Positions 54,665-63,105 of a stretch of DNA of 64,000 nucleotides are shown piece after piece. The stretch is from Solirubrum puertoriconensis (lineage in GTDB: Bacteria > Bacteroidota > Bacteroidia > Cytophagales > Hymenobacteraceae). A model generated the notes under the pieces. The model worked only from the letters and a program-made list of their open reading frames with translations. It made no database searches and was not told the origin of the DNA. The position numbers were made by a program, and so were the translations under genes. Location of the stretch: positions 1-64,000 of the forward strand of contig NZ_LNAL01000003.1 in NCBI RefSeq assembly GCF_001483135.1. The letters are read 5' to 3'. Position 1 is the first letter of the stretch; each line of letters opens with the position of its first letter.

Positions 54665-56425
54665 ATGCTTCGAACCAATACCTGCGGTGAACTCCGCCTA
54701 GCAAATGTTGGCCAAACCGTTACGCTGTGCGGCTGGGTACAGCGCACCCGCGACAAAGGCGCCGTGCTTTACCTGGATTTGCGCGACCGTTACGGCCTTA
54801 CCCAGGTAGTATTTGAGCAAGGCGTGGAGGCCGACGAGCTGCGCGAGCAAGCCCGCAACCTAGGCCGCGAGTTTGTGGTGAGCATTACGGGCCGTGTAGC
54901 CGAGCGCTACAACAAAAACCCCAACCTGCCCACCGGCGACATCGAAATCCGCCCCGAGGCGGTGCAGGTGCTTAACCCGGCCAAGCTGCCGCCTTTCCTC
55001 ATCGAAGACGAAACCGACGGCGGCGACGACCTGCGCATGAAGTACCGTTACCTTGATTTGCGCCGCAACCCTGTGCGCCGCAACCTCGAGCTGCGCCACC
55101 GCCTGGCCCAATCGGTGCGCCGGTACCTCGATAACCAAGGCTTCCTGGAAGTAGAAACCCCGGTGCTCATCAAGAGCACGCCCGAAGGCGCCCGCGACTT
55201 TGTAGTGCCCTCGCGCATGAACCCCGGCCAGTTCTACGCCCTGCCGCAGTCGCCCCAAACATTTAAGCAGCTGTTAATGGTGTCGGGCTTCGACCGGTAC
55301 TTCCAGATTGTGAAGTGCTTCCGCGACGAAGACCTGCGCGCCGACCGCCAGCCCGAATTCACCCAGATCGACTGCGAAATGGCCTTCGTTACGCAGGAAG
55401 ACATTCTGCAAACCTTCGAGGGCATGACGCGCCAGATGTTTGTGGAGGTGAAAGGCTTCGACCCGGGCGAGTTTCCGCGCATGAGCTACGCCGATGCCAT
55501 GCGCCTCTACGGCTCCGACAAGCCCGACACGCGCTTTGCCATGCAGTTCGTGGAGCTGAACGAGGTAGTAAAAGGCCACGGCTTCCCGGTGTTCGACAGC
55601 GCCGAGCTGGTGGTGGGCATCAACGCCGCCACGTGCGCCCAGTTCACGCGCAAGCAACTCGATGAGCTTACCGATTTCGTGAAGCGCCCGCAGGTAGGCG
55701 CCACCGGCTTGGTATACGCCCGCGTGGAGCAAGATGGCAACGTGAAATCGTCGGTTGATAAGTTCTACTCGCAGGAGGTGCTGCAGCAATGGAAGCAGGC
55801 TTTCAACGCTAACCCGGGCGACTTGCTGCTCATCTTGGCCGGTCCCGCCGACAAAACCCGCAAGGCCCTGAACGAGCTGCGCCTCGAAATGGGCCAGCGC
55901 CTAGGTCTGCGCAACAAGGAGGACTTCCGCCCGCTGTGGGTGGTCGATTTCCCGCTGCTCGAGTTCAACGAGGAGGAGGGCCGCTACTACGCCATGCACC
56001 ATCCCTTTACCTCGCCCAAGCCCGAGGACATTCCGCTGCTCGATACCAACCCCGGTCAGGTACGTGCCAACGCCTACGACTTGGTGATCAACGGCGTTGA
56101 AATCGGCGGCGGCTCCATCCGTATCCACGACCGCAGCGTGCAGGCCAGCATGTTCAAGCTCTTAGGTTTCTCCGAAGAAGAAGCCAAGGCGCAGTTCGGA
56201 TTCTTGCTCGATGCCTTTGAGTACGGCGCGCCGCCCCACGGCGGCATCGCCTTCGGCTTCGACCGCCTGTGCTCCATGTTCGGCGGCGCCGACTCAATCC
56301 GCGACTTCATTGCCTTCCCAAAAAATAACTCGGGCCGCGACGTAATGATTGACTCGCCCTCGGAGATTTCGGGCGCTCAGCTGAAGGAGCTCAGCATTGA
56401 GTCGAAAGTGGAAGCGGCGAAGTAG
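54665..56425 (+). CDS. aspS: Aspartyl-tRNA synthetase
   Basis: A 586-residue class IIb synthetase of bacterial type. The N-terminal OB fold binds the anticodon ([20 protein letters not shown], about 21-40). Motif 1 is in [17 protein letters not shown], motif 2 is [20 protein letters not shown] (about 214-233), and motif 3 is [14 protein letters not shown] (about 525-538). The bacterial GAD insert lies between motifs 2 and 3 (about 290-420). ATG 54665 gives the conserved start; the long upstream frame overlaps the divergent gene and the promoter core. Followed by a strong terminator. Confidence 0.97.
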   Translation: MLRTNTCGELRLANVGQTVTLCGWVQRTRDKGAVLYLDLRDRYGLTQVVFEQGVEADELREQARNLGREFVVSITGRVAERYNKNPNLPTGDIEIRPEAVQVLNPAKLPPFLIEDETDGGDDLRMKYRYLDLRRNPVRRNLELRHRLAQSVRRYLDNQGFLEVETPVLIKSTPEGARDFVVPSRMNPGQFYALPQSPQTFKQLLMVSGFDRYFQIVKCFRDEDLRADRQPEFTQIDCEMAFVTQEDILQTFEGMTRQMFVEVKGFDPGEFPRMSYADAMRLYGSDKPDTRFAMQFVELNEVVKGHGFPVFDSAELVVGINAATCAQFTRKQLDELTDFVKRPQVGATGLVYARVEQDGNVKSSVDKFYSQEVLQQWKQAFNANPGDLLLILAGPADKTRKALNELRLEMGQRLGLRNKEDFRPLWVVDFPLLEFNEEEGRYYAMHHPFTSPKPEDIPLLDTNPGQVRANAYDLVINGVEIGGGSIRIHDRSVQASMFKLLGFSEEEAKAQFGFLLDAFEYGAPPHGGIAFGFDRLCSMFGGADSIRDFIAFPKNNSGRDVMIDSPSEISGAQLKELSIESKVEAAK

Positions 56426-56456
56426 GCCTAGGTCGTGCCCTTACTTGATAAGCGTC

Positions 56457-56498
56457 AAAACCACCCTGAGCCGACAGAATGGCTCAGGGTGGTTTTTT
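56457..56498 (+). terminator. Intrinsic terminator of aspS
   Basis: aaaaccaccctgagcc (56457-56472) pairs with ggctcagggtggtttt (56481-56496), with the T run extending to 56498. It lies inside the frame that could be read from GTG 56435, so that start is unlikely. Confidence 0.88.
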
Positions 56499-56515
56499 AT
56501 TCCTGTGATAAGCTG

Positions 56516-56986
56516 TTGCAGCATGTGCTACTCATCACCCTTATTCTGGCGATGATTGTAGCGTTAGCGTACAAAGAGTTGGTAGATAAGCCGTTCATCG
56601 AAGCTCTGCTCTTGGGGATGCTTGCATTTGTTGGCATGGCTCCATTGTGGAAGCCAACACGCCAATTAGGAAAGCCTCAGATCAAACTCAGCAAAGAAGG
56701 CATTTGGCTGAATGAAGTAGGCTTTCAACCCTGGGGGTGCGTAGTTCCTGCTATTGAAGGCACTACAAAAATCTTAGGCGCTGATGACTACTTGTATAGT
56801 GCCAACTATGTGCATTTATATCGACGGTCCAATCCACAGGAGCGAGTAGTTGGTGCCAAGCTGACTTTTCTGGACATCAGCAAAGAGGAGCTAGCCGCTT
56901 CGTGCGAAGGCTATATGTGGAAATTAGAGATAAGCGACAGCACCTGCTATTGGCCACATAACAGGAGATTGTTCGGCGTGAGATGA
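56516..56986 (+). CDS. Hypothetical membrane protein
   Basis: About 156 residues from TTG 56516 (GTG 56525 is an alternative). Two TM helices (HVLLITLILAMIVALAY and ALLLGMLAFVGMAPLW) precede a soluble PH-like or small beta domain with KLSKEGIWLNEVGFQPWGCV (about 65-84) and VVGAKLTFLDISKEELA. The frame is open from GTG 56435, but that would read through the aspS terminator. It looks AT-richer than neighbours with different codon use, so probably an accessory gene. No family recognised. Confidence 0.65.
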   Translation: MQHVLLITLILAMIVALAYKELVDKPFIEALLLGMLAFVGMAPLWKPTRQLGKPQIKLSKEGIWLNEVGFQPWGCVVPAIEGTTKILGADDYLYSANYVHLYRRSNPQERVVGAKLTFLDISKEELAASCEGYMWKLEISDSTCYWPHNRRLFGVR

Positions 56987-57035
56987 TTGTTGTCGAAATG
57001 CTATGAAGAGACCAGGCGGTGCGTCTGTGCAAGGC

Positions 57036-57710
57036 TTAATTTAAGTGAAAGTTCTTCAGGCTCCTAGGTACCAACGGGTGCCGATCAAGCAACAGCACTT
57101 GCTGAATGGCTAGGGCAAAAACAACCAGAATGGCAATCTGCAGGTTGCTCAGCAGGGTGGCGTTGCTCTCGGTAGTGGCCGAACTCTCCGACAGCTCCTG
57201 GCCAACCTCCAGCTGAATTTGGCTCAGTTTGGCTAGTTCGGTGTGAATGGTGTTGAACTCGCGGGCGAGCTGCTGCACCTCAGCCACCGAGGGGCTATTG
57301 GCAGCGGCCAGCAGGTGTTTCTCGTGGGCGTTGTAGCGGTGCAAATTGCGTTTGAACTCCTGCAGCACACGGTTTTCTTCGACCACCAGGTAGGTTTGCT
57401 CGTAGCGGCTCACCAGTGAATCAATTTTTACGTTGCGGCCCGCCAGCTGAATGGCGGCGTAGCGCTGCTGCTCCGCGGTGGGGTGCCCTAGGTAGCTGGC
57501 CAGCAACTGCTGCTTGGCATACATCAGGTCGTTGAGCTGGAACAGGCCCGTAGCCGGAAGCAGCCGGTCGTTGTACAACGACGTGGCCGACGTGGTGGCG
57601 TCGTGCATCAGGCGCTTCTCGATTACGCTGCTGCCCAGTACCACCAGCAGCACCACAAAAAACAAGAAGGCCGGCTTGGCTTTATGATGAATGCGGTAGA
57701 GAGGACTCAT
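57036..57710 (-). CDS. Orphan four-helix-bundle (MCP-type) sensor domain protein
   Basis: A 224-residue protein with an N-terminal TM helix (PAFLFFVVLLVVLGSSV), a periplasmic four-helix bundle of the MCP ligand-binding type (about 30-185: LYNDRLLPATGLFQLNDLMY, EFNTIHTELAKLSQIQLEVG) and a second TM helix (NLQIAILVVFALAIQQVLLL). It ends 20 residues later, so it has no HAMP, kinase or chemotaxis signalling domain. It diverges from the histidine kinase at 57855 and could be a sensory accessory subunit for it; that is an inference from context. Confidence 0.8.
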   Translation of the reverse strand: MSPLYRIHHKAKPAFLFFVVLLVVLGSSVIEKRLMHDATTSATSLYNDRLLPATGLFQLNDLMYAKQQLLASYLGHPTAEQQRYAAIQLAGRNVKIDSLVSRYEQTYLVVEENRVLQEFKRNLHRYNAHEKHLLAAANSPSVAEVQQLAREFNTIHTELAKLSQIQLEVGQELSESSATTESNATLLSNLQIAILVVFALAIQQVLLLDRHPLVPRSLKNFHLN

Positions 57711-57854
57711 GGCGGGTGAGGGAGTGGTAATCCTATATAAGATAAGGAAAAAACCGGCCCTAACCTAGGCCGCAGCGCTTGCAGCTTTGGTGCTGCTGCT
57801 GCCTTATTTATGGTGCGTTTGGCAAGCTGCGATGCGCCCGCTTACTTGCAGTAA

Positions 57855-60800
57855 ATGACGCGTTTTGGGTTTCTGCAGCTACCAAGGCTGTACTTCTTGC
57901 TAGCAACGTGCTGCTGGCTGCTTGCCAGCTCGTGGGGGCTGGCTCAAAATCTTACGTTCCGTACCCTGACGTCGCAAAACGGGCTGTCGGAAAACAACGT
58001 GTACGCCATTGTGCAAGACCAGCGCGGGTTTTTGTGGCTGGCCACGCAAGATGGCCTCAACCGCTACGATGGTGCCTCGTTTCGGGTGTTCCGTAGCGAC
58101 CCGCAAGTGCGCGGCAGCCTCGGCAGCAACTTTGTGCTGGCCCTCGCTGCCGATAAAAAAGGCGGCGTGTGGGTGGGCACCGGCGGCGGCGGCTTGGCAT
58201 GCTTCGACCCCCTTACCGAACGTTTCCGCATCTACGAAACCGGCGGCCCCGGCACTCTGGCCGATAACTTTGTGCGCGCCGTGTACGCCGACCGCCAAGG
58301 CCGTATTTGGGCGGGCACCGAAGGTGGCTTGCACCTGCTAAACCCCACCACGGGCAAGTTTCGGTTATTTAAGCACAGCGCAAGCGTAAGCGGCAGTGTG
58401 CGTGGCAACTCTATCCGCAGCATTGCCCAAAGCGCCGATGGCCGCGTGTGGGTAGGCACCGGCGAAGGTCGCGTGAGCTACGCCAACGAACAAACGGGCG
58501 AGCTTGTGCCGCTGCCCAACTGGCAGCACGGCGACGCTATAAAGGACTTGGAGCCTACCACTGATAACGGCCTGTGGGTGGCCACCGAACACACCGGCCT
58601 GTACTACCTAGGGCTGAACACCAACCAACAGGTGCATTACCAGCACGAGCCTGGCAAGGAAGGTGGCTTGCCCACCGACGACATCCGCAACTTGTTGGTT
58701 GATAGCCAGGGGCGGCTGTGGGCGGGCACGGCTGCGGGCTTGTGCCGTTACAATACTCGCACACGTGATTTTGAAGTGTGGCGGCACCAGCAAAACGCAC
58801 CGCGTGGCCTGCCCACCGACAGGGTACACAGCATATTCGAAGACCGCTCGGGCTTGTATTGGGTTGGCACGGAGCAAGGGCTTTCCAGCTTCGACCCACG
58901 ACCCAACGCTTTCACGCAGCCCATTCCGCACCGCGTTACAGGGCCTATTTGGTCTATGGCCGAAGATGCGCGGCGCAACCTATGGTTCGGCTCCGAGGCC
59001 CTAGGTCTGCACCGACTCGAGCCGCTCACGGGCCGCATCACCACCTACCGCAGCAACGAAAACGACCCCGAAAGCCTACCCGAAGATTTTATTCGGGCCT
59101 TGCTGCCCGACCGCGACGGCCGCCTGTGGGTGGGTACGCAAAGCCAGGGCTTGGCCTACCTCGATCCGGCCACCGGGCGTTTCCGCCGCTTCCGCCACAA
59201 CCCCGCCGACCCAACCAGCCTCTCCGACGATTTTATCCGCTGCATTTACCAGGATAAGCAGGGCCGCTTGTGGGTAGGCACCGAGGGCGGCCTCAACCTC
59301 TTCGATCCGGTAAGCGGCCGCAGCGCCGTGTACCGCCACAACCCGCGCGACCCGCGCAGCCTAAGCAGCAACTTTGTGCGCTGCATTTTTCAGGATAAGC
59401 GCGGGCGTATATGGGTGGGCGTGGGCGGCGGTGGCTTGTGCTTGTTCGATCCGCGCACCGGTCACTGCCGTACGTTCCGGGCCAACCAAACCGATCCGCA
59501 CAGCCTCAGCAACAACTTTGTGCGCTGCATGCTCGAGGACGAGCAGGGGCGCTTGTGGCTCGGCACCGAAGGCGGCGGGCTTACCTGCATGGTTGATGCT
59601 GAAAAGGGCCGCTTTGTAACGTACCGCGAGCGGCAGGGCTTGCCCAACAACGTCATCTACGGCATGTCGGCCGATGGGCGGGGCGGGCTTTGGATGGCCA
59701 CCAACAAAGGCGTGGCGCAGTTTACGCCCAACACCGGCAAGTTCCGGACCTACGACATGCGCGACGGGCTTCCCCAAGACGAGCACAATGCCGGGGCCTA
59801 CCTGCGCACGGCCGATGGCCGCCTGCTATTTGGGGGGCCTAACGGAGCCGTGGCGTTTTACCCCACGGCCGTGCGCCACAACCCCGTGCCGCCGCCGGTG
59901 GTACTCACGCGGTTCCGCAAGTTCAATCAACCGGCTGAGCTCGACACCAGCATCACCGAAAGCCGCGAAATTCGACTCACCCCGCGCGACTACTTGTTCT
60001 CCATCGAGTTTGCGGCCCTCAACTACCGTCTGCCCGATAAGCACCGCTTCATGTACAAGCTGGAGAACTTCGACGACAACTGGATCGACGCGGGCAACCA
60101 GCACCAGGCCACCTACACCAACCTCGATCCTGGTACTTATACCTTCCGGGTGCGCGCTGCCAACAACGATGGCGTTTGGAGCCCCAACGGCACGGCGCTG
60201 CGCCTGATTGTGGAGCCGCCGTGGTACCAAACGTGGTGGTTCCGCATCTTGGCCAGTTGGTTCGTGTTTGGCTTGCTGTTTCTGGCCTACCGGGTGCGCG
60301 TAAGCCAGCTGCTAGCCCTCGAGCGGGTGCGCCACAACATTGCCCGCGACCTGCACGACGACATGGGCTCGACGCTCAGCTCCATCAGCATTCTGAGCCA
60401 GTTGGCCCGCACGCACCAGCAGCGCGGCAGCGTGGAGCAGTCGTCGCAGCTGCTCGAGCAAATCGGCGAGTCTTCGCGGCGCATGCTCGATTCGATGGAC
60501 GATATCGTGTGGGCCATCAACCCCGCCCACGACAGCATGGAGTCGGTTACCTCGCGCATGCGCTCCTTTGCCTCCGATGTGCTCGAGGCGCGTGGCATAG
60601 ATTTTATATTTAAGGTAGCGCCCGAGGTTACCGAGCACCGCCTGCCGATGCGGGCCCGCCGCGAGTTTTTCTTGCTTTTCAAGGAAGCCGTAAACAACCT
60701 CGCCAAGTACTCCAAAGCTGAGTTTGCCTCCATCAAGCTCGACTACGAAAACCGCCACCTAGTGCTGCGCGTGCAAGACGACGGCGTGGGTTTCGACCCG

Positions 60801-60935
60801 AACGCGCCGGCGCAGGGCGGCGGCAACGGCATGACCAACATGCGCAGCCGCGCCGCCGCCATCAAGGCCAGGTTGCACATCGATACTGCGCCTGGCCAGG
60901 GCACCAAGCTGGAGTTACTGGTGCCAATGAAGTAA
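57855..60935 (+). CDS. Sensor histidine kinase with periplasmic two-component-regulator propellers
   Basis: A 1026-residue sensor. After a signal sequence come about fourteen Reg_prop repeats forming two propellers (about 35-700; for example GFLWLATQDGLNRYDG, GRIWAGTEGGLHLL, GRLWVGTEGGLNLFDP). A Y_Y_Y domain (about 720-800; NYRLPDKHRFMYKLENFDDNW) and one TM helix (about 803-820) follow. The kinase is of HisKA_3 type with His834 in ARDLHDDMGSTLSS and an ATPase domain with DDGVGFDPN and GNGMTNMRSRA. No receiver domain is present, so it signals to the NarL-type regulator next door. Confidence 0.95.
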   Translation: MTRFGFLQLPRLYFLLATCCWLLASSWGLAQNLTFRTLTSQNGLSENNVYAIVQDQRGFLWLATQDGLNRYDGASFRVFRSDPQVRGSLGSNFVLALAADKKGGVWVGTGGGGLACFDPLTERFRIYETGGPGTLADNFVRAVYADRQGRIWAGTEGGLHLLNPTTGKFRLFKHSASVSGSVRGNSIRSIAQSADGRVWVGTGEGRVSYANEQTGELVPLPNWQHGDAIKDLEPTTDNGLWVATEHTGLYYLGLNTNQQVHYQHEPGKEGGLPTDDIRNLLVDSQGRLWAGTAAGLCRYNTRTRDFEVWRHQQNAPRGLPTDRVHSIFEDRSGLYWVGTEQGLSSFDPRPNAFTQPIPHRVTGPIWSMAEDARRNLWFGSEALGLHRLEPLTGRITTYRSNENDPESLPEDFIRALLPDRDGRLWVGTQSQGLAYLDPATGRFRRFRHNPADPTSLSDDFIRCIYQDKQGRLWVGTEGGLNLFDPVSGRSAVYRHNPRDPRSLSSNFVRCIFQDKRGRIWVGVGGGGLCLFDPRTGHCRTFRANQTDPHSLSNNFVRCMLEDEQGRLWLGTEGGGLTCMVDAEKGRFVTYRERQGLPNNVIYGMSADGRGGLWMATNKGVAQFTPNTGKFRTYDMRDGLPQDEHNAGAYLRTADGRLLFGGPNGAVAFYPTAVRHNPVPPPVVLTRFRKFNQPAELDTSITESREIRLTPRDYLFSIEFAALNYRLPDKHRFMYKLENFDDNWIDAGNQHQATYTNLDPGTYTFRVRAANNDGVWSPNGTALRLIVEPPWYQTWWFRILASWFVFGLLFLAYRVRVSQLLALERVRHNIARDLHDDMGSTLSSISILSQLARTHQQRGSVEQSSQLLEQIGESSRRMLDSMDDIVWAINPAHDSMESVTSRMRSFASDVLEARGIDFIFKVAPEVTEHRLPMRARREFFLLFKEAVNNLAKYSKAEFASIKLDYENRHLVLRVQDDGVGFDPNAPAQGGGNGMTNMRSRAAAIKARLHIDTAPGQGTKLELLVPMK

Positions 60936-60992
60936 GCTTTGGAACAGGTGGTTGCACCTAGGCGGCATCACATCATTATGCGAGGCGGCGCG

Positions 60993-61022
60993 TTGGGGCT
61001 TTGTCTACCTTGCAGCATCCAG
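60993..61022 (+). promoter_or_regulatory. Possible promoter before response regulator
   Basis: TTG (60993-60995), 20 bases, then TACCTTG (61016-61022), which is one T short of TAnnTTTG. It lies in the 117-base gap between kinase and regulator genes and 30 bases before the regulator ATG. Confidence 0.35.
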
Positions 61023-61052
61023 TCCGCTCTTGTATCCACCACCGTTCAGCAT

Positions 61053-61703
61053 ATGGAAGCCGCTACCCGCGTACTCATCTACGAAGACAATCCCGACCTA
61101 CGCCTTAGCCTTAGCCACCTGCTGGGCGGCACTCCCGGCCTCGAGCTGGTAGGGGCCTTAGGTAACTGCCAGCAGGTAGAAACCGACATTCCGCGCCTGA
61201 AGCCCGATGTGGTGCTGATGGACATCGACATGCCCGGTATCAACGGCATCGAGGGCCTAAAACGCATCAAGGCCTCGCAGCCGAAGGTGAGCGTCGTGAT
61301 GCTCACGGTATTCGAAGACAACGACCGGGTGTTCCAGGCGGTGTGCGCCGGTGCCGATGGCTACCTGCTGAAGAAAACGCCCCCGGCCAAGCTGCTTGAT
61401 GCCATTGGCGAGGTGCGCGCCGGCGGCGCGCCCATGACGCCGGCCATTGCCCGCCAAGTGCTGCGTTTGTTCCCGAAACCAGCCGCCCCGCGTCAGCAGG
61501 AAGACTCGCCAGCCAACCTAAGCGCCCGCGAACAGGAAATTTTGGGGCTGTTGGTAGAAGGCTACAGCTACAAAATGATTGCCCACGACCGCGGTATTTC
61601 GCTCGATACAGTTCGTTCGCACATCAAAAAAATTTACGAGAAGCTGCACGTGCGCTCCATGACGGAGGCCGTAAGCAAGGCCCTGCGCCAAGGGCTTACC
61701 TAG
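61053..61703 (+). CDS. NarL/LuxR-family response regulator
   Basis: A 216-residue regulator. The receiver domain (about 5-125) has YEDNPDLRLSL, the phosphoacceptor Asp57 in VLMDIDMPGING, Thr in VVMLTVFEDND and Lys in GYLLKKTPP. The LuxR-type HTH (about 150-215) has LSAREQEILGLLVEGYSYKMIAHDRGI and TVRSHIKKIYEKLHVRS-type sequence. It is the expected partner of the HisKA_3 kinase upstream, with which it forms a two-gene unit. Targets unknown. Confidence 0.95.
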   Translation: MEAATRVLIYEDNPDLRLSLSHLLGGTPGLELVGALGNCQQVETDIPRLKPDVVLMDIDMPGINGIEGLKRIKASQPKVSVVMLTVFEDNDRVFQAVCAGADGYLLKKTPPAKLLDAIGEVRAGGAPMTPAIARQVLRLFPKPAAPRQQEDSPANLSAREQEILGLLVEGYSYKMIAHDRGISLDTVRSHIKKIYEKLHVRSMTEAVSKALRQGLT

Positions 61704-61872
61704 TCTCAGGCAGTTTCCTAGGTACCAAGGCTTGCTTCACAACAGGGCAGGGGTGAGCGGGCTCACATCGTATCACATCATCATGTGATTGTGCCTCCCC
61801 CCAAGGCTACTGATCTTTACCCTATCAGACTCTCGCAGTCAGTTTGTTAGCTCACTCTTTCGCCCGACGCCT

Positions 61873-61950
61873 ATGTCAACGAAATCCCGAAAGCAGCTGC
61901 TGATTTCCTTGCTGGGCTTGTGCCTCACCGGCCGCCCGGCACTGGCTTAG
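61873..61950 (+). pseudogene. Signal-peptide-only reading frame (probable remnant)
   Basis: A 25-codon frame, ATG to TAG. The encoded MSTKSRKQLLISLLGLCL then TGRPALA is a textbook signal peptide: basic N region, hydrophobic core, and a PALA cleavage-type end. The TAG falls exactly after the ALA. No mature protein follows in any frame before the terminator at 62025. Most likely the decayed start of an exported-protein gene; a real short peptide is possible. Confidence 0.4.
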
Positions 61951-62024
61951 CGCGGTACCGCCGCCTAGCCCCGACACACCTCTTGCAGCCCGGCAGCTGC
62001 ACTTGGGGAGTGAGCAAAACATAC

Positions 62025-62066
62025 ACCCGCCCGGTTGGTTGAAGCACCAGCTGGGCGGGCTTTTTT
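62025..62066 (+). terminator. Intrinsic terminator
   Basis: cccgccc (from 62025) pairs with gggcggg (ending about 62059), with extra pairing of ttgg and cca inside, followed by T6. It ends transcription from the two-component unit or the signal-peptide remnant. Confidence 0.7.
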
Positions 62067-62100
62067 GTGGCCAGCATAGCCAATTTTCTGGTTGCGCACG

Positions 62101-62133
62101 TTTGATAGTTAGCTCGGCTGCGGGCTATCTTCG
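62101..62133 (+). promoter_or_regulatory. Probable promoter of exonuclease gene
   Basis: TTTG (62101-62104), 21 bases, then TATCTTCG (62126-62133), one change from TAnnTTTG. It lies 28 bases before ATG 62162. Confidence 0.5.
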
Positions 62134-62161
62134 TTACCGCGCCCCTGTTCCACCGTGCCCT

Positions 62162-62959
62162 ATGCAGCTACTCCGCAACCTCAAGCTCACCGACGTTTTC
62201 GTGCTCGACATTGAAACCGTGCCCTGTGTAGGTTGCCACGACGAGCTCGATGATATGCTGCGCCACCTGTGGGAGCACAAAGCACAGAGCCTGCGCCGGC
62301 AGCAGGGCTTCCCCAGCTGGGGCGCCGAGGAGGTTGAACCCATGCCCGACCGCCTTTCGGCCGCGGCGTTGTTTTCGCAGGCAGGCATCTACGCCGAGTT
62401 TGGCCGCGTGGTGTGCATTTCCCTAGGTTGCTTTTATTACGACAAGCAGGAGCAGCTGCGCTTTCGGGTAAAGAGCTTTGCTGCCGACGACGAAGCCACC
62501 CTGCTGCGCGAGTTTGCTGAGGTGCTCAGCCGTAAGCCCGGGCATATGTTGTGCGCCCACAACGGCAAAGAGTTCGATTTTCCGTACCTCTCGCGCCGCA
62601 TGATGATAAATGGCGTGCTGCTGCCGCCTCAGCTCGACATTGCTGGCAAAAAGCCTTGGGAGGTAAACCACCTCGATACCATGGAGCTGTGGAAATTCGG
62701 CGACCGGAAATCGTTTACTTCCCTGGCCCTGCTGGCCGCAATGTTCGGCATTCCAACACCCAAAGACGACATCAACGGTGCCGACGTGGCCCGCGTGTAC
62801 TACGAGGAGCGCAACCTACCCCGCATTGTGAAGTATTGCCAGAAGGACATCATCACCACCGCCCGCGTGCTGATGAAGTTTCGGGGCGATGAGCCCTTCG
62901 ACGACGAGGCAGTGGTGTATGCCGACCAGCCCGAAATGTCGGTTTTGCGGTTAGCGTAG
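62162..62959 (+). CDS. Predicted 3'-5' exonuclease, PolB-like RNase H fold
   Basis: A 265-residue DEDD-type exonuclease. Motif I is VFVLDIETVPC (DxE, about 12-22). Motif II is LCAHNGKEFDFPYLSRRMM (about 128-146), and motif III includes RIVKYCQKDIITTARVLMKF (YxxxD, about 220-239). The spacing fits the PolB-like exonuclease subfamily (DUF2081-type) rather than RNase T or DnaQ. ATG 62162 follows a promoter-like element; an upstream extension crosses the terminator. Substrate unknown. Confidence 0.88.
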   Translation: MQLLRNLKLTDVFVLDIETVPCVGCHDELDDMLRHLWEHKAQSLRRQQGFPSWGAEEVEPMPDRLSAAALFSQAGIYAEFGRVVCISLGCFYYDKQEQLRFRVKSFAADDEATLLREFAEVLSRKPGHMLCAHNGKEFDFPYLSRRMMINGVLLPPQLDIAGKKPWEVNHLDTMELWKFGDRKSFTSLALLAAMFGIPTPKDDINGADVARVYYEERNLPRIVKYCQKDIITTARVLMKFRGDEPFDDEAVVYADQPEMSVLRLA

Positions 62960-62982
62960 GCCATATCACAGCTAAGCAAGAA

Positions 62983-63008
62983 AAAGGCAGCCCCGCGGGG
63001 CTGCCTTT
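62983..63008. terminator. Palindromic terminator
   Basis: A 26-base perfect palindrome with arms aaaggcagccccg and cggggctgccttt, right after the exonuclease gene. Confidence 0.75.
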
Positions 63009-63105
63009 CATGTTTGTAGCAGGGAATATTGATGTGGATAACTATGTTAATATGTTGATAAATTATTGTATTATTATCTATGGTATAACTCATATCCCCT
63101 AAGTC

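Noticed and set aside
63009-63105. Replication origin at the AT-rich tract with a DnaA box
   Set aside because: Only one perfect box, no dnaA, dnaN or other origin-linked gene; kept only as a weak observation.
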